From: Cryobacterium sp. HLT2-28
GTDB lineage: Bacteria; Actinomycetota; Actinomycetes; Actinomycetales; Microbacteriaceae
Length of the DNA: 64,000 nt
Direction: 5' to 3'
Assembly (NCBI RefSeq): GCF_004402495.1
Contig: NZ_SOFH01000005.1
Coordinates: 95,677 to 159,676, forward strand
The notes under the pieces were generated by a model. It was not told the origin of the DNA. It did not search any database and worked only from the letters and a program-made list of their open reading frames with translations. Of the stretch, positions 8,394 to 18,029 are shown one piece after another. The position numbers and the translations under genes are program-made. The stretch's first letter is position 1; every line of letters starts with the position of its first letter.

Positions 8394-11366
8394 GTGATTT
8401 CCCTCCGTCCCCACCGCACCACGCCCGGCACCACGCGTCTCTCGCTGTTCTCCCTGACCACCGTGCTCACCTTCATCGCGCTCCTGGTGTCCGTCACCGG
8501 AGTCGCCTCGGCTTACTACACCGCACCAGGTGGGGGCTCCAGCTCGGCCACGCTCGGCACTCTGCAGCCGCCCACGAACCTGGTCGTTCCCGCGACAAGC
8601 TCGGGCACCGTGAATCTCAGCTGGACGGCATCCGTCGGCGCACTCGTCCCGACCGGCTACTTCGCCACGCGCACCGCGACCAGCACCGGTTCGACGGCGG
8701 TGGCGGCCTGCGGCACCAGCCTGACGTCGACCTTGACTACCGTTTCCTGCGACGACTCGGGCGTGCTGACGGGTACGTACACGTACACCGTCACCGCCGT
8801 CTACAAGAGCTGGACCGCCACGAGCACGAAGAGCAGCAGCGTCACAGTTTCGAACGCCACCAGCCTGGCCTTCCAAACCGAACCGTCCGGCGCTGCGAGC
8901 GGCACCGCCTTCACCTCGCAGCCCAAAGTCGTCGTCCGGGACGCCGGCGGACAGACCGTGACGGCCAGCTCGAACACCGTCACCCTGGCCATTTTGGGCT
9001 CCCCCGTCGGCGTCACCCTGACATGCGCACAGAACCCGCTCCCGGCGACATCCGGCATCGCCACCTTCAGCGGCTGCCGAATCGACAAGGCCGGCACGTA
9101 CACGCTCACGGCAAACTCTACAGGCCTCACCGCGGCCACGAGCGCCAGCATCACCATCACGTTCGGCGCCGCCACGAAGCTGGCCTTCACTACGCAGCCC
9201 ACCGCCAGCACCGGCGGGGTCGCGTTCAGCACCCAGCCCGTCCTCACCGTGCAGGATTCGGCCGGAAACACCGTCACCACCAGCACCACTCCCGTCACCC
9301 TCAACATCACCACACCCGCCGGCGCCACACTCACCTGCACCTCCGCGAACCCGCTCCCGGCCACAGCCGGAGTCGCCACCTTCGCCGGCTGCAAGATCGA
9401 CAAGGCGGGCACCTACACGCTGACGGCAAGCTCCGGAACCCTGGCCTCCGCCACCAGCACCGGCCTGACCATCTCGGTGGGCACGGTTGCGAAACTGTCC
9501 TTCACCACTCAGCCGCCCAGCACCAGCGGCGCCGGCTCTGCGTTCGCCACGACCGTCACTGTGCAGGACGCGGGCGGAAACACCATCACCGGCAGCTCCG
9601 CCGCCGTTGCCCTCAGTCTCACCACTCCAGGCCCGGCTGTGCTGACGTGCGCGTCGAACTCCCTGGCGGCATCCGCCGGGATCGCCACTTTCACCGGCTG
9701 CCAGATCGACAAGACCAACACCTATACGCTCACGGCAACGTCGTCCGGCCTCACCACCGCGACGAGCAGCTCCATCGCCATCACACCCGGCACCGCCACG
9801 AAGCTGTCCTTCACCACGCAGCCGTCCGCCACCGGGACCAGCGGCAGCGCGTTCAGCCCCCAGCCCTCAGCCACCGTGCAGGATGCGTTCGGAAACACCG
9901 TCACCACCAGCGCCGCCCCCATAACCCTCAGCATCACCACACCGGCCGGCGCCACGCTCACCTGCACCCCGACGACCTCGCTCGCGGCCGCATCGGGCGT
10001 CGCCACCTTCGCCGGCTGCAAGATCGACAAGGCAGGTGGCTACACGCTCACGGCCGCCTCGTCGGGCCTCACCGCCGCCACAAGTATCGGCATCACCATC
10101 TCGGCCGGCGCCGCCGCGAGGCTGGCCTTCTCGGCGCAGCCTTCCGCCAGCACCGGCGGCATCGCGTTCGGCACCCAACCATCCGTCACCGTGCTGGACA
10201 CGTTCGGAAACACCGTCGCCACCAGCATCGCCCCTGTCACCCTCAGCCTCACCACACCCGCCGGTGCCGCTCTCACGTGCACCTCCGCGAACCCGCTGGC
10301 AGCCGCATCCGGTGTCGCGACGTTCGCCGGCTGCAAGATCGACAAGGCCGGCAGTTACACCCTGACGGCAAACTCTGGAACCTTGACCTCCGCCACAAGC
10401 AGCAGCGTGACGATTTCAGTCGGCTCCGCCGCGAAACTCGGTTTCCTGCAGCCCACTGCCAACGTCTCCGCCATTAGCCAAACCGTGTTCGCCACCGGCA
10501 GCCAGCCGAGCGTCGCCGTGCAGGACCTCGGCGGAAACACCCTCACCGGCAGCACCGCCACCGTCACCCTCAGCCTCACCGCCCCCGCCGGCGCCACGCT
10601 GGCGTGTACCCCGAACACCCTGGCGGCCGTATCAGGCGTCGCCACCTTCACCGGCTGCCAGATCGACAAAACTGGAGCATACACACTCACGGCAACGTCG
10701 CCCAGCCTGACCAACGGCACAAGCAGCACCGTCACCATCACGCCTGGCACCGCCACAAAGCTGTCCTTCACCACACAACCCTCCGCCAGCACCGGCGGCA
10801 TCGCCTTCCCCACCCAGCCTGTGGTCAGCATCCAGGACGCATCCGGAAACACCGTCACCACAAGCACCGCCCCCGTAACCCTCAGCATCACCACACCCGC
10901 CGGCGCCACGCTCACCTGTAACTCCGCGAATCCGCTCGCGGCCACGTCCGGCATCGCCGCCTTCGCCGCCTGCAGGATTGACAAGACCGGCAGCTACACC
11001 CTGACGGCGATCTCGGGAACCCTGACCTCTGCGACGAGCACCAGCGTGACCATCTCGGTTGGCGCCGCCGCGACACTCACCTTCACCACTCCGACACCCG
11101 CCCCTTATGCCGCCAACACGGCATTCTCCACGTCGGTCACAGTGCAGGACGCGGGCGGGAATGCCGTCGCGACCTCCGTAACCCTGGATATCGCCAGCGG
11201 CGGCAACTCATCCGCAGTACTGACTTGCTCCAGCCTGACAGCGCCGACCGTGTCCGGCGTCGCCGCCTTCAACGGTTGCAAGATCGACAAGAAGGGCATT
11301 ACGCCTTACAAGCTGAGGGCAACGGCGGGGGGCGTCTTCTCGACGTTCGACATCCAGGTCAACTGA
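8394..11366 (+). CDS. Large secreted protein with eight Ig-like repeats
   Basis: GTG 8394 follows GAGAGG. The 990-residue product has a Sec-type signal region (hydrophobic LTTVLTFIALLVSVTGVASA, residues ~22-41). An FN3-like segment (~50-150) follows, then eight repeats of about 95-100 residues. Each repeat opens with a K-L-x-F-T-T-Q-P type strand, contains VQDxxGN, then LTC...ATFxGCxIDKxGxYTLTA. Each keeps two cysteines, suggesting one disulfide per module. There is no LPXTG or C-terminal membrane anchor, so it should be released or bound non-covalently. The role is probably adhesion or matrix; it is not a known enzyme. Codon use is C-rich, and the repeats are near-identical at DNA level in places. 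Confidence 0.85.
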   Translation: MISLRPHRTTPGTTRLSLFSLTTVLTFIALLVSVTGVASAYYTAPGGGSSSATLGTLQPPTNLVVPATSSGTVNLSWTASVGALVPTGYFATRTATSTGSTAVAACGTSLTSTLTTVSCDDSGVLTGTYTYTVTAVYKSWTATSTKSSSVTVSNATSLAFQTEPSGAASGTAFTSQPKVVVRDAGGQTVTASSNTVTLAILGSPVGVTLTCAQNPLPATSGIATFSGCRIDKAGTYTLTANSTGLTAATSASITITFGAATKLAFTTQPTASTGGVAFSTQPVLTVQDSAGNTVTTSTTPVTLNITTPAGATLTCTSANPLPATAGVATFAGCKIDKAGTYTLTASSGTLASATSTGLTISVGTVAKLSFTTQPPSTSGAGSAFATTVTVQDAGGNTITGSSAAVALSLTTPGPAVLTCASNSLAASAGIATFTGCQIDKTNTYTLTATSSGLTTATSSSIAITPGTATKLSFTTQPSATGTSGSAFSPQPSATVQDAFGNTVTTSAAPITLSITTPAGATLTCTPTTSLAAASGVATFAGCKIDKAGGYTLTAASSGLTAATSIGITISAGAAARLAFSAQPSASTGGIAFGTQPSVTVLDTFGNTVATSIAPVTLSLTTPAGAALTCTSANPLAAASGVATFAGCKIDKAGSYTLTANSGTLTSATSSSVTISVGSAAKLGFLQPTANVSAISQTVFATGSQPSVAVQDLGGNTLTGSTATVTLSLTAPAGATLACTPNTLAAVSGVATFTGCQIDKTGAYTLTATSPSLTNGTSSTVTITPGTATKLSFTTQPSASTGGIAFPTQPVVSIQDASGNTVTTSTAPVTLSITTPAGATLTCNSANPLAATSGIAAFAACRIDKTGSYTLTAISGTLTSATSTSVTISVGAAATLTFTTPTPAPYAANTAFSTSVTVQDAGGNAVATSVTLDIASGGNSSAVLTCSSLTAPTVSGVAAFNGCKIDKKGITPYKLRATAGGVFSTFDIQVN
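8880..11330 (+). repeat. Eight tandem ~290-300-bp coding repeats
   Basis: The Ig-like modules begin near 8862, 9172, 9487, 9796, 10111, 10429, 10753 and 11068. The segment starting GCCGGCGCCACGCTCACCTG recurs with small changes in several copies. Such high identity invites copy-number change by recombination and may cause assembly errors. Confidence 0.75.
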
Positions 11367-11597
11367 CTGCGTTGGTCCGCATCGCTTGGTCTATCGCGAT
11401 ACCGAACAGGCTCACAATGCAGCGCGGTAAACGACCTCAGGTGTGAGCTCGGAGAGAGGCCCAGGCGGGCGACCGACGCAACCGACCTCATGCCCTCAGT
11501 TGGTGCGTATCCGGGATCTCGGCATCTTCCGCACAGCTCCGGGGAAACAACTTTCGACCGCGGGGCGATAGTCGGGCTGCTCGTAGCGCTGGGGCGC

Positions 11598-13307
11598 CTA
11601 GGGCAGCGGACCGCGCCGAGCCAGAATCCCGGCGAAGAGGGCGTGCAACAGCGGGAGCGCAGAAACGGCCACGAGCACCGTTCCGATCACGATATCCTCC
11701 GCACGAAGCAGGATGCCCCCGATCAGCAGGGCGGCGAACAGGACCGCCGAGACGATCTGCCGTCCGGTTCGCTCGATGGCGCCCAGGCGACGCTCGAGCC
11801 GCGGAGTCTGCACCGAGACCGTGCCCTCTTCGATCCGGGTCGTGAGGTTGTCGAGCCGCTGCGGCAGCCTGGCGATGATGCCGGCCACCGACACGGCTTG
11901 CCTGGCGGCCGCCTGAACCAGGTTCCCGCCCTCGGCCCGGATCAACTGGGCCGAATAGGGCTCGACGGAGTTCCAGATGTTGAAGGCAGGGTCGAGCGAA
12001 CTGCACATGCCCGAGGTCAGCGACATCGCGCGCACGATGAGGAGGAAGTTCTCCGGAAGCTGGAACGGCAGCGAGCGCACCACGTCACCGAACTCGAGGG
12101 CGAAGGCGCGGAACTCGCGCGGGTCGACATCCTGCAACTCGGCGAAACCCATCCCGCCGAAACGGGCGAACAGCTTCGTCATCGCCCGCTCGAGCTCCGC
12201 GGTGTCGGCGGACGGCAGCAGCACCCCTACCTCGCGGATGCCGTCGACCATACCCTTGCCGTTGCGTGACGCGGCGGCGATGAACAGCTTGCGAAGCCCC
12301 TGGCGCAGGGCGTCGGGCACCTCGCCCATCATCCCGAAGTCGATGAAGGTGAACTTCCAGCTCCGGCTGCCCTCCGCTCCGGGCCCGCTTGCGCCGCCGA
12401 GCGGGGTGACGAAGATGTTGCCGGGGTGCGGGTCGGCGTGGAAGTAGCCGTTCACGAAAAGCTGGTCGAACATGACGGCCGCGAAGTCGTCGGCGACCTC
12501 GGACGGGTCGATGCCGGCGGCCCGCAGCCCGTCGACATCGTTGATCTTGATCGCGGTCACATCCTGCAGGGTCAGCACCCGCCGGGTCGTGCGCTCCCAC
12601 ACCAGTTCGGGGACGCTGACCCGGGCGTCGTTGCTGAAGTTCTGGCCGAACCGTTCGGCGCTCGCCGCCTCGTGCAGGTAGTCGATCTCCTCGAGGCTCG
12701 TGAACGCAAACTCCTCGACGAGGGCGGGCATGTCGACGCGATCCGAGACCAGGCGCACGTGGCTGAGCCAGCGGGCGACCCGGCGCAGCGCGCTGAGGTC
12801 GACGTCGACGATCGTGCTGATGCCGGGCCGCTGGATCTTGACGACGACGTCGAGCAGGCCGGTGTCGGCGGCATCCGTTTCCGAGAGCCGGGCGCGGTGC
12901 ACCTGGCCGAGGGATGCCGCGGCCAGCGGTGTCGGGTCGATGAACGAGAACGCTCGCTCGAGCGTCACTCCGAGCTCGGCTTCGGCGAGGGCGCGGATGG
13001 CCGGGAACGGCACCGGCGGAACCTCGTCCTGCAGCCCCTCGAGCTCCCTGGTGATCTCCGGCGGCAGCACGTCGAGGCGCGATGACATGAACTGGCCGAC
13101 CTTGATCATCAGGCCGCCCAGGTCGACCGCGAGCACGTGGAAGTTCTGGGCGATGCGCTGCAGGCGCGCCGACCGGTTTCGGGCGGCGACGCGCGCGAGT
13201 CCGAACCGAGGGAGAACGAGTTCGTACCACCAGGTCTGCACCAGGTAGCGGGCGGCGAACCGCAGGATCCTGCGGGAGCGGGCGCGCATATTCCCGACGT
13301 CGGTCAT
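11598..13307 (-). CDS. ABC1/UbiB family atypical kinase (AarF-like)
   Basis: The start is ATG 13307, behind AAGGAGAACAG; the longer frame from 13340 lacks such a site. The 569-residue protein shows the KxGQ motif (MIKVGQFMSSR), the alanine-rich loop (AAASLGQVHRA), the catalytic FHADPHPGN and FIDFGMMGE. Two C-terminal hydrophobic helices (LFAALLIGGILL and the following segment) anchor it to the membrane. The family acts in quinone/isoprenoid lipid homeostasis as an atypical ATPase-kinase. It lies 38 bp downstream of the PadR gene and is probably co-transcribed with it. Confidence 0.9.
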   Translation of the reverse strand: MTDVGNMRARSRRILRFAARYLVQTWWYELVLPRFGLARVAARNRSARLQRIAQNFHVLAVDLGGLMIKVGQFMSSRLDVLPPEITRELEGLQDEVPPVPFPAIRALAEAELGVTLERAFSFIDPTPLAAASLGQVHRARLSETDAADTGLLDVVVKIQRPGISTIVDVDLSALRRVARWLSHVRLVSDRVDMPALVEEFAFTSLEEIDYLHEAASAERFGQNFSNDARVSVPELVWERTTRRVLTLQDVTAIKINDVDGLRAAGIDPSEVADDFAAVMFDQLFVNGYFHADPHPGNIFVTPLGGASGPGAEGSRSWKFTFIDFGMMGEVPDALRQGLRKLFIAAASRNGKGMVDGIREVGVLLPSADTAELERAMTKLFARFGGMGFAELQDVDPREFRAFALEFGDVVRSLPFQLPENFLLIVRAMSLTSGMCSSLDPAFNIWNSVEPYSAQLIRAEGGNLVQAAARQAVSVAGIIARLPQRLDNLTTRIEEGTVSVQTPRLERRLGAIERTGRQIVSAVLFAALLIGGILLRAEDIVIGTVLVAVSALPLLHALFAGILARRGPLP

Positions 13308-13344
13308 CTGTTCTCCTTGATGCCGACGTGCTGTGGGCACTCGG

Positions 13345-13914
13345 TCAGTCCTGAGCGAGGATGGAATAGAGCTTACGACGTGCCTCGTCCAGTACGGCGA
13401 CAGCCTGCTTCACCTGCTCGGGGTTGCCGGAGCGCCCGACCTGTGCGGCCGCCTGGGCCAGGTCGATGCCGGCCTTGGGCAGCGCGGTCGCCCGACCGGT
13501 GTCCCGGGCACCCTGTGCCTCCCACGGCGCAGGCTGGTCCGGTGCGGCGTCGGCCAGCCGTCGCCCCTCGTCGGTGAGCGAGTAGGTCTTGCGGCCGTTG
13601 GACTCCTCGGCGCCGATGATGCCCTCGTCCGCCAGCAGCTGAAGTGTCGGATACACCGAGCCGGGACTCGGCTTCCAGGCACCCCCGCTGCGTTCCTCGA
13701 TCTCGTGGATGATCTGGTAACCGTGCATCGGCTTCTCGGCGAGCAGCGCGAGCACCGCCGCGCGCACGTCGCCTCGTCCCATCCTCGTGCCGGCCTTGCG
13801 GTCGAACTGTCCGCGCAGCTGCTCCATCGCGTCCCACACCGCGGCACCCGGCCAGCCCTCAGCACCGTGGCCCCGGCGGCCCCCGAACCCCTCGCCCATG
13901 AATGAATTGCTCAT
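13345..13914 (-). CDS. PadR family transcriptional regulator
   Basis: ATG 13914 follows GAGGAGGACATC, so I prefer it to the longer frame starting at 14145. The 189-residue protein has a glycine-rich N-terminus, then a PadR winged helix: VRAAVLALLAEKPMHGYQII, the EIEERSGGAWKPSPGSVYPT recognition region and the YSLTDEGRR wing. A C-terminal helix supports dimerisation. It directly precedes the ABC1 kinase gene. A perfect palindrome 48 bp upstream of its start is a good candidate for its own operator. Confidence 0.9.
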   Translation of the reverse strand: MSNSFMGEGFGGRRGHGAEGWPGAAVWDAMEQLRGQFDRKAGTRMGRGDVRAAVLALLAEKPMHGYQIIHEIEERSGGAWKPSPGSVYPTLQLLADEGIIGAEESNGRKTYSLTDEGRRLADAAPDQPAPWEAQGARDTGRATALPKAGIDLAQAAAQVGRSGNPEQVKQAVAVLDEARRKLYSILAQD

Positions 13915-13961
13915 GATGTCCTCCTCAGTGCGCCCTAGCCACCACGGCTCGGCGATACCTA

Positions 13962-13973
13962 ACGATATATCGT
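13962..13973. promoter_or_regulatory. Palindrome ACGATATATCGT, candidate PadR operator
   Basis: A perfect 12-bp palindrome, ACGATATATCGT, lies 48 bp before the padR-type start codon. Its AT-rich centre stands out in GC-rich DNA and matches the size of sites bound by PadR dimers. It suggests autoregulation of the PadR/ABC1-kinase operon. Confidence 0.6.
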
Positions 13974-14038
13974 CCGGGGGTTCGATGGCGAGACCCGATT
14001 CCATATTCCGCCAAACAGTGCCGCCCAGGCCGTCGTTG

Positions 14039-14338
14039 CTAGGGGTGGGGTTCGAGCACAATTTCCAGGCCGGCTGGTGAGTTGGCGGAGAGGAGCAGGG
14101 CGTAGACCCAGTCGGAATTGAGGGGTGGCCTGCGGCTGCCGGCATATTTGTAGGAGAGGGAGATGTTGGGGTGCAACCAGATGGTGGTGCGGCCGATTCC
14201 GCTTGGGGGGCTGTCGGTCCAGCTGAAGTAGCAGCCTTCGCCGTGTTGGAGTTTGGCGGCGATGGCTGCTTCGAGGTGGGCGAGGAGCCGGTCCTCGAGA
14301 TTGACCGTCAGCGACGCGTTGTAGGTCAGTTTTCCCAT
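14039..14338 (-). CDS. DUF7882-type small protein
   Basis: The family's usual N-terminus, MGKLTYNASLTVNLEDRLLA, begins at ATG 14338, so the 99-residue form is preferred over the frame from 14380. The aromatic block CYFSWTDSP, TTIWLHPNISLSYKYAGSR and a C-terminal LLLSANSPAGLEIV are seen. Such proteins are common in Microbacteriaceae and often carry the misleading name ATP-dependent DNA ligase; no ligase motif is present. The next gene upstream on the same strand (14869) looks like a frequent neighbour. The function is unknown. Confidence 0.75.
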   Translation of the reverse strand: MGKLTYNASLTVNLEDRLLAHLEAAIAAKLQHGEGCYFSWTDSPPSGIGRTTIWLHPNISLSYKYAGSRRPPLNSDWVYALLLSANSPAGLEIVLEPHP

Positions 14339-14521
14339 GCCAGCACCTCGCCCGGGCGCGACAGACATGGTTCTGGGCACCCCGGATTGTGTCGGTCGGT
14401 GTGGGGCGGCCCGGTTGTCGGGAAGGTACGCATCGGCACTGAGTTTGTCACCAATCGAGTAGGAGAGAACGTCGCGCGGGAACCACGGTGAGGCGGGAAC
14501 CGTCCTGCCTGTTCCGGCAGG

Positions 14522-14869
14522 TCATTCGGTGAAGTCGACGTCGTGCCAGTCGACGTCGGTGGTCGCGATAGTTTCCTCAATTGGATACGACTTCGGCGCC
14601 GTCAGCGCGTGGATGCGGGCGTTGAGCACGGCGATCACCAGAGTCGTGTCGGGCCCCTTCCACGGGGAGAACTCGGGGACACTCATCAGCGCGCTCATCG
14701 GGCCCACGACCATGGTCACGATCAGGGTGTCTCCGTCGTCACCCACGGCGGGGAGGTCCAGGGTCTCGTTGGTGTGACTGATTCCCAGCACTGTGACCAG
14801 TTCCAGGAGCGCGTCCGCGACGTCGTCGGGGGTCAGGAATGACGCCCCACCATACGAGATCCGTTTCAT
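14522..14869 (-). CDS. Hypothetical protein beside DUF7882
   Basis: ATG 14869 gives a 115-residue protein, MKRISYGGASFLTPDDVADA...; an in-frame ATG at 14893 would add eight residues. It is soluble and acidic at the C-terminus (TTDVDWHDVDFTE), with a mixed alpha/beta pattern. I do not assign a family. It points the same way as the DUF7882 gene, with about 180 bp between, and similar pairs are familiar from Microbacteriaceae. Codon use is normal for this genome, supporting a real gene. Confidence 0.6.
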   Translation of the reverse strand: MKRISYGGASFLTPDDVADALLELVTVLGISHTNETLDLPAVGDDGDTLIVTMVVGPMSALMSVPEFSPWKGPDTTLVIAVLNARIHALTAPKSYPIEETIATTDVDWHDVDFTE

Positions 14870-15143
14870 ACACCCCACCATGGCCCCGTGCAAGCCAGTG
14901 GCCTAGGCCCTTGCGCACGGCCCCGAGAGGGAGTGCCCCGTCAGCTGACCCATCACGCGAAGGTGATGCTCTGAGTACCGGCGTCCGGCGTTGCATTGAC
15001 GAAATGCGAGATCATCAGCAGAGACAGCCGCAGTCCGCCGTTACGGTGTCCGCACCGACACCAGTGTCGGCGCGGATCGCGCTCGACACGCGTCGGCCGG
15101 TCGTCGCCGACATCCGGTGTCAGTGAGCCATCGGTGGCAGAGG

Positions 15144-15860
15144 TCAGTTCCCGGAAAGGCCGTTTGAGGATGCGTCGGCCGCCACCCGGGCCGCGAACTC
15201 GTCCATGCCCCTGGCGATGTTCTCCTGCCGCGACTCGTCGTCTTCGGGGTCGTCGGGGGCGTCATAAGGCCACGCCATGTACACGTTGGGGTCGATGATG
15301 AGGTACGCGGACAGCGAGCTGCGCGGGATCGATTCATAGTCGCGCACCTGCTCGTCGGAGGCGTCCATGCCCATCCACGCGATGCCCGTGTCTTCGGGCA
15401 GGACGACCCAGCCTTGACCGCGGAACACTTCGGCGAGATCCGGCGGGACGCTGGCGTGCACCTGGGCGAAACCGCGGGTGGTGAGGGCCGGCGCGAGAGT
15501 GTTGAGAAGTTCCCGGCACACCTCCGCGGATCCCCCGGCGATCAACAGTTCGATGACGGCGGTGCCGTGGTCGCTGACGATGGCATCGTCGATGTCTTCG
15601 TCGGTGGAGTCCTCGTCGAGCTGATTCTCGTCGACGTAGCTGTCGGGTTCGACGACGACCGCGCCGACGACCCGGCCGTCCTGGGTCTCGGCGACCAGGG
15701 CGAGGGCCATGGACTCCATTTGGAGTTCGATGGTGTCGTCGAAGTAGATCTCGGGCGCGTCATCGATTTCAGCCTGCGGGTTCTCAGCGAACAACGTGAC
15801 GAACGCTGCCCGGTGACCTGTGCCCAGGCGTCGGACTCGGAAGCTCGGTTGCTCGCTCAT
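15144..15860 (-). CDS. Hypothetical acidic protein
   Basis: ATG 15860 follows AAAGGCTCACGC, giving 238 residues (MSEQPSFRVRRLGTGHRAAF). It is very acidic, with a DENQLDEDSTDEDIDD loop near residue 85 and further D/E runs at the C-terminus (APDDPEDDESRQE). The alternating hydrophobic pattern, with VVGAVVVEPDSY, VIELLIAGG and GFAQVHASVP, resembles a GNAT-like acetyltransferase fold, but no acetyl-CoA loop is convincing. It is soluble and monocistronic. The function is unassigned. Confidence 0.7.
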   Translation of the reverse strand: MSEQPSFRVRRLGTGHRAAFVTLFAENPQAEIDDAPEIYFDDTIELQMESMALALVAETQDGRVVGAVVVEPDSYVDENQLDEDSTDEDIDDAIVSDHGTAVIELLIAGGSAEVCRELLNTLAPALTTRGFAQVHASVPPDLAEVFRGQGWVVLPEDTGIAWMGMDASDEQVRDYESIPRSSLSAYLIIDPNVYMAWPYDAPDDPEDDESRQENIARGMDEFAARVAADASSNGLSGN

Positions 15861-16053
15861 GCGTGAGCCTTTCAACGATGGTGTGTGTGATGGAACGCTC
15901 CGAACGCGGAACACCCGTAGCCATCATCCCGCATGGCACGCACTACGGTGCTCGAAACCGGGCCAATCCGCCGTTCCGGCCGATACCCGTCGGGATCGGG
16001 GCTCGGACCCACGCCGACCATCCGACGTGTACTTCCACGGTTAGGGTGAGCAC

Positions 16054-16968
16054 ATGCGTTGGGGCCGAACATATTTCGCCGTGCAGGCGGTTGCCGGTGC
16101 ACTGTGGTGGGCCGCCGTGTTCGCGTCTCCCGTCGTGCGCGACGTGACGCTTGGCGGCCTCGACCCGGTTGCGGTCGCGGTGTTCGACATTCCGCTGTTC
16201 GTCGTGGCCTCGTTCGTTGCGGCGTTCGGCATGAGGTGCGCCGCGATTGTCAGCACCGGCTGGACGGGCGTCGTCGCCATCGCACTCGCCGTGTACGCCA
16301 CGGTCACCACCGAGGCAGGCTGGGGCGCTGTCACGATGGCTGCGGCCACCCTCGGATGCGTCGTGGCGCTGTGCCTGGTGATGCTCGGCCGCGTCCCAAC
16401 CGCCTGGATAATCCGGGGTCCGTTCGCCTTCCGCCCCGCCGCGATTCGCGCCACCGCTGCGACGAACGTGGCTTCGACGTTCAGGCAGATCGTCGTGTTC
16501 TGGGGTCTGTTCCTGGTCGTGATTCCGCTCATCGTTGCGGCGGTCGAGCAACGCTGGGCCATCGCGCTGCCGTTTCCGGCCTTCGCTGGGTCCGTTGGTG
16601 GCGTCGTTCTCCTGGCCGCCAGCATCCTGGGCCTCTCGTCGGCATTCGTCATGTCGACCCTCGGAAGCGGCACACCGTTGCCGTCGGCGATGCCCAACCG
16701 CCTGGTCATCGCCGGCCCCTACCGCTGGGTTCGCAACCCGATGGCGCTCTCCGGCATAGTGCAAGGCGCCGCGGTCGGCGTCATGCTGTCGTCGTGGGTC
16801 GTGATCGGCTATGCGATCGCTGGTTCCCTGCTCTGGAACTACGTCATCAGACCACTGGAGGAATCCGACCTCGAGCAACGGTTCGGCGAGGTGTTTCGTC
16901 AGTACCGCGAAACGGTGCGGTGCTGGATTCCGCGAGCACCGGCTTCGTTCCCCTTGATTCATCGATGA
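16054..16968 (+). CDS. Isoprenylcysteine carboxyl methyltransferase-like membrane protein
   Basis: This is a 304-residue polytopic membrane protein with about seven hydrophobic segments. The C-terminal signature is diagnostic of the ICMT/PEMT (phospholipid methyltransferase) superfamily: LVIAGPYRWVRNPM, a hydrophobic stretch, then EESDLEQRFGEVFRQYRETV and RCWIPR. These motifs bind S-adenosylmethionine in the family. AGGGTGAGCAC precedes the ATG. The substrate (lipid or isoprenoid-like) cannot be determined. It is an isolated gene divergent from the acidic hypothetical protein. Confidence 0.8.
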   Translation: MRWGRTYFAVQAVAGALWWAAVFASPVVRDVTLGGLDPVAVAVFDIPLFVVASFVAAFGMRCAAIVSTGWTGVVAIALAVYATVTTEAGWGAVTMAAATLGCVVALCLVMLGRVPTAWIIRGPFAFRPAAIRATAATNVASTFRQIVVFWGLFLVVIPLIVAAVEQRWAIALPFPAFAGSVGGVVLLAASILGLSSAFVMSTLGSGTPLPSAMPNRLVIAGPYRWVRNPMALSGIVQGAAVGVMLSSWVVIGYAIAGSLLWNYVIRPLEESDLEQRFGEVFRQYRETVRCWIPRAPASFPLIHR

Positions 16969-17087
16969 CGAGGCATTAGCGCGCGCATTGCCGGGCACAG
17001 AAGCCTCCCATTCCCGCCGCGCGATAATGTGGACACCATTGCCGCCGCCCTGCTCCAGGGCGACGCCCCCAATCCGAGGAGAACTAC

Positions 17088-17966
17088 ATGTCGGTCGGCT
17101 TGCTCGCCGTAGTCGATGACATCCTGACCGCCGCCCTCAAGGCGAGCGCGAAGACCGCCGGCGTCGTCATCGACGACGCGGCCGTCACCCCGCAGTACGT
17201 TCAGGGGCTCACGCCGGCGCGCGAACTGCACGTGGTCTGGCGAATCACACTGGGCAGTCTGTTCAACAAGTTCGTCATCATCATCCCGCTCGCCTTGCTC
17301 CTGTCCGCGTTCGCTCCGTGGGTGTTGCCGTTTCTGCTCATCCTCGGCGGCAGCTACCTGTGCTTCGAGGGTGCGGAAAAGGTCACCGAATGGTTCGGCG
17401 CGCATCACGACACCGGCGACACTGAGCTGCGGGATGAGCGCAAGCTCGTCTTCGGCGCGATCCGCACCGACCTCATCCTCAGCACCGAGATCATGCTCAT
17501 CGCGCTGGCCAGTCTCGATCCCGATTTTGGGATCTGGATGACGCTCGGCGCGCTTGTCGTGATCGGCCTTGGGATGACGGTGCTCGTCTACGGCACGGTG
17601 GCGCTGCTCGTCAAGATCGACGACATCGGGCTGGCGCTGATGAAGAACTCGGTCAGACGGGTGCGACGCGCCGGCGCGCGCATCGTTCGATCGATGCCCG
17701 CCGTGTTCCGGGTGATCGGGATCGTCGGCACGGTCGCCATGTTGTGGGTGGGCGGCCATTTGGTGATCACCAACCTCGCCGACACGTTCTGGCACGGCCC
17801 CGCCGACATGCTGCACGCCGTGACGCGCGCCGTCGAGGCTGCCGGCCCGGTCGTCGTCTGGATCACCGACACCGCGCTGTCGGCCGTGTTCGGGCTGACG
17901 CTTGGCCTGATCATTGTCGCGGCTGTTCTCCCGCTGACGCTCGCCCGTCGGACACGAGACCGGTAG
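17088..17966 (+). CDS. DUF808 family membrane protein (YedI-like)
   Basis: This is a 292-residue protein with the DUF808 signature: N-terminal SVGLLAVVDDILTAALKASAK, then VVIDDAAVTPQYVQG and GGSYLCFEGAEKVTEW. Four or five hydrophobic segments follow, ending in a basic tail. GAGGAGAACTAC precedes ATG 17088. The family is widespread and of unknown role, possibly a transporter. It is monocistronic. Confidence 0.9.
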   Translation: MSVGLLAVVDDILTAALKASAKTAGVVIDDAAVTPQYVQGLTPARELHVVWRITLGSLFNKFVIIIPLALLLSAFAPWVLPFLLILGGSYLCFEGAEKVTEWFGAHHDTGDTELRDERKLVFGAIRTDLILSTEIMLIALASLDPDFGIWMTLGALVVIGLGMTVLVYGTVALLVKIDDIGLALMKNSVRRVRRAGARIVRSMPAVFRVIGIVGTVAMLWVGGHLVITNLADTFWHGPADMLHAVTRAVEAAGPVVVWITDTALSAVFGLTLGLIIVAAVLPLTLARRTRDR

Positions 17967-18029
17967 CCCTCACCAGTCACGCCACTGTTGACGCCAGCCG
18001 GGCGATGGCCGAGTCGATCGGCGGCATCA

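Noticed and set aside
9023..10921. Long alternative-frame ORFs and antisense ORFs inside the Ig-repeat gene
   Set aside because: They arise from the repetitive high-GC coding strand. They show no family motifs, and their composition (His/Arg-rich) is typical of shadow frames.
14039..14338. ATP-dependent DNA ligase name for the DUF7882-type protein
   Set aside because: No ligase motif (KxDG) is present and the protein is only about 99 residues. The name is a propagated annotation error.
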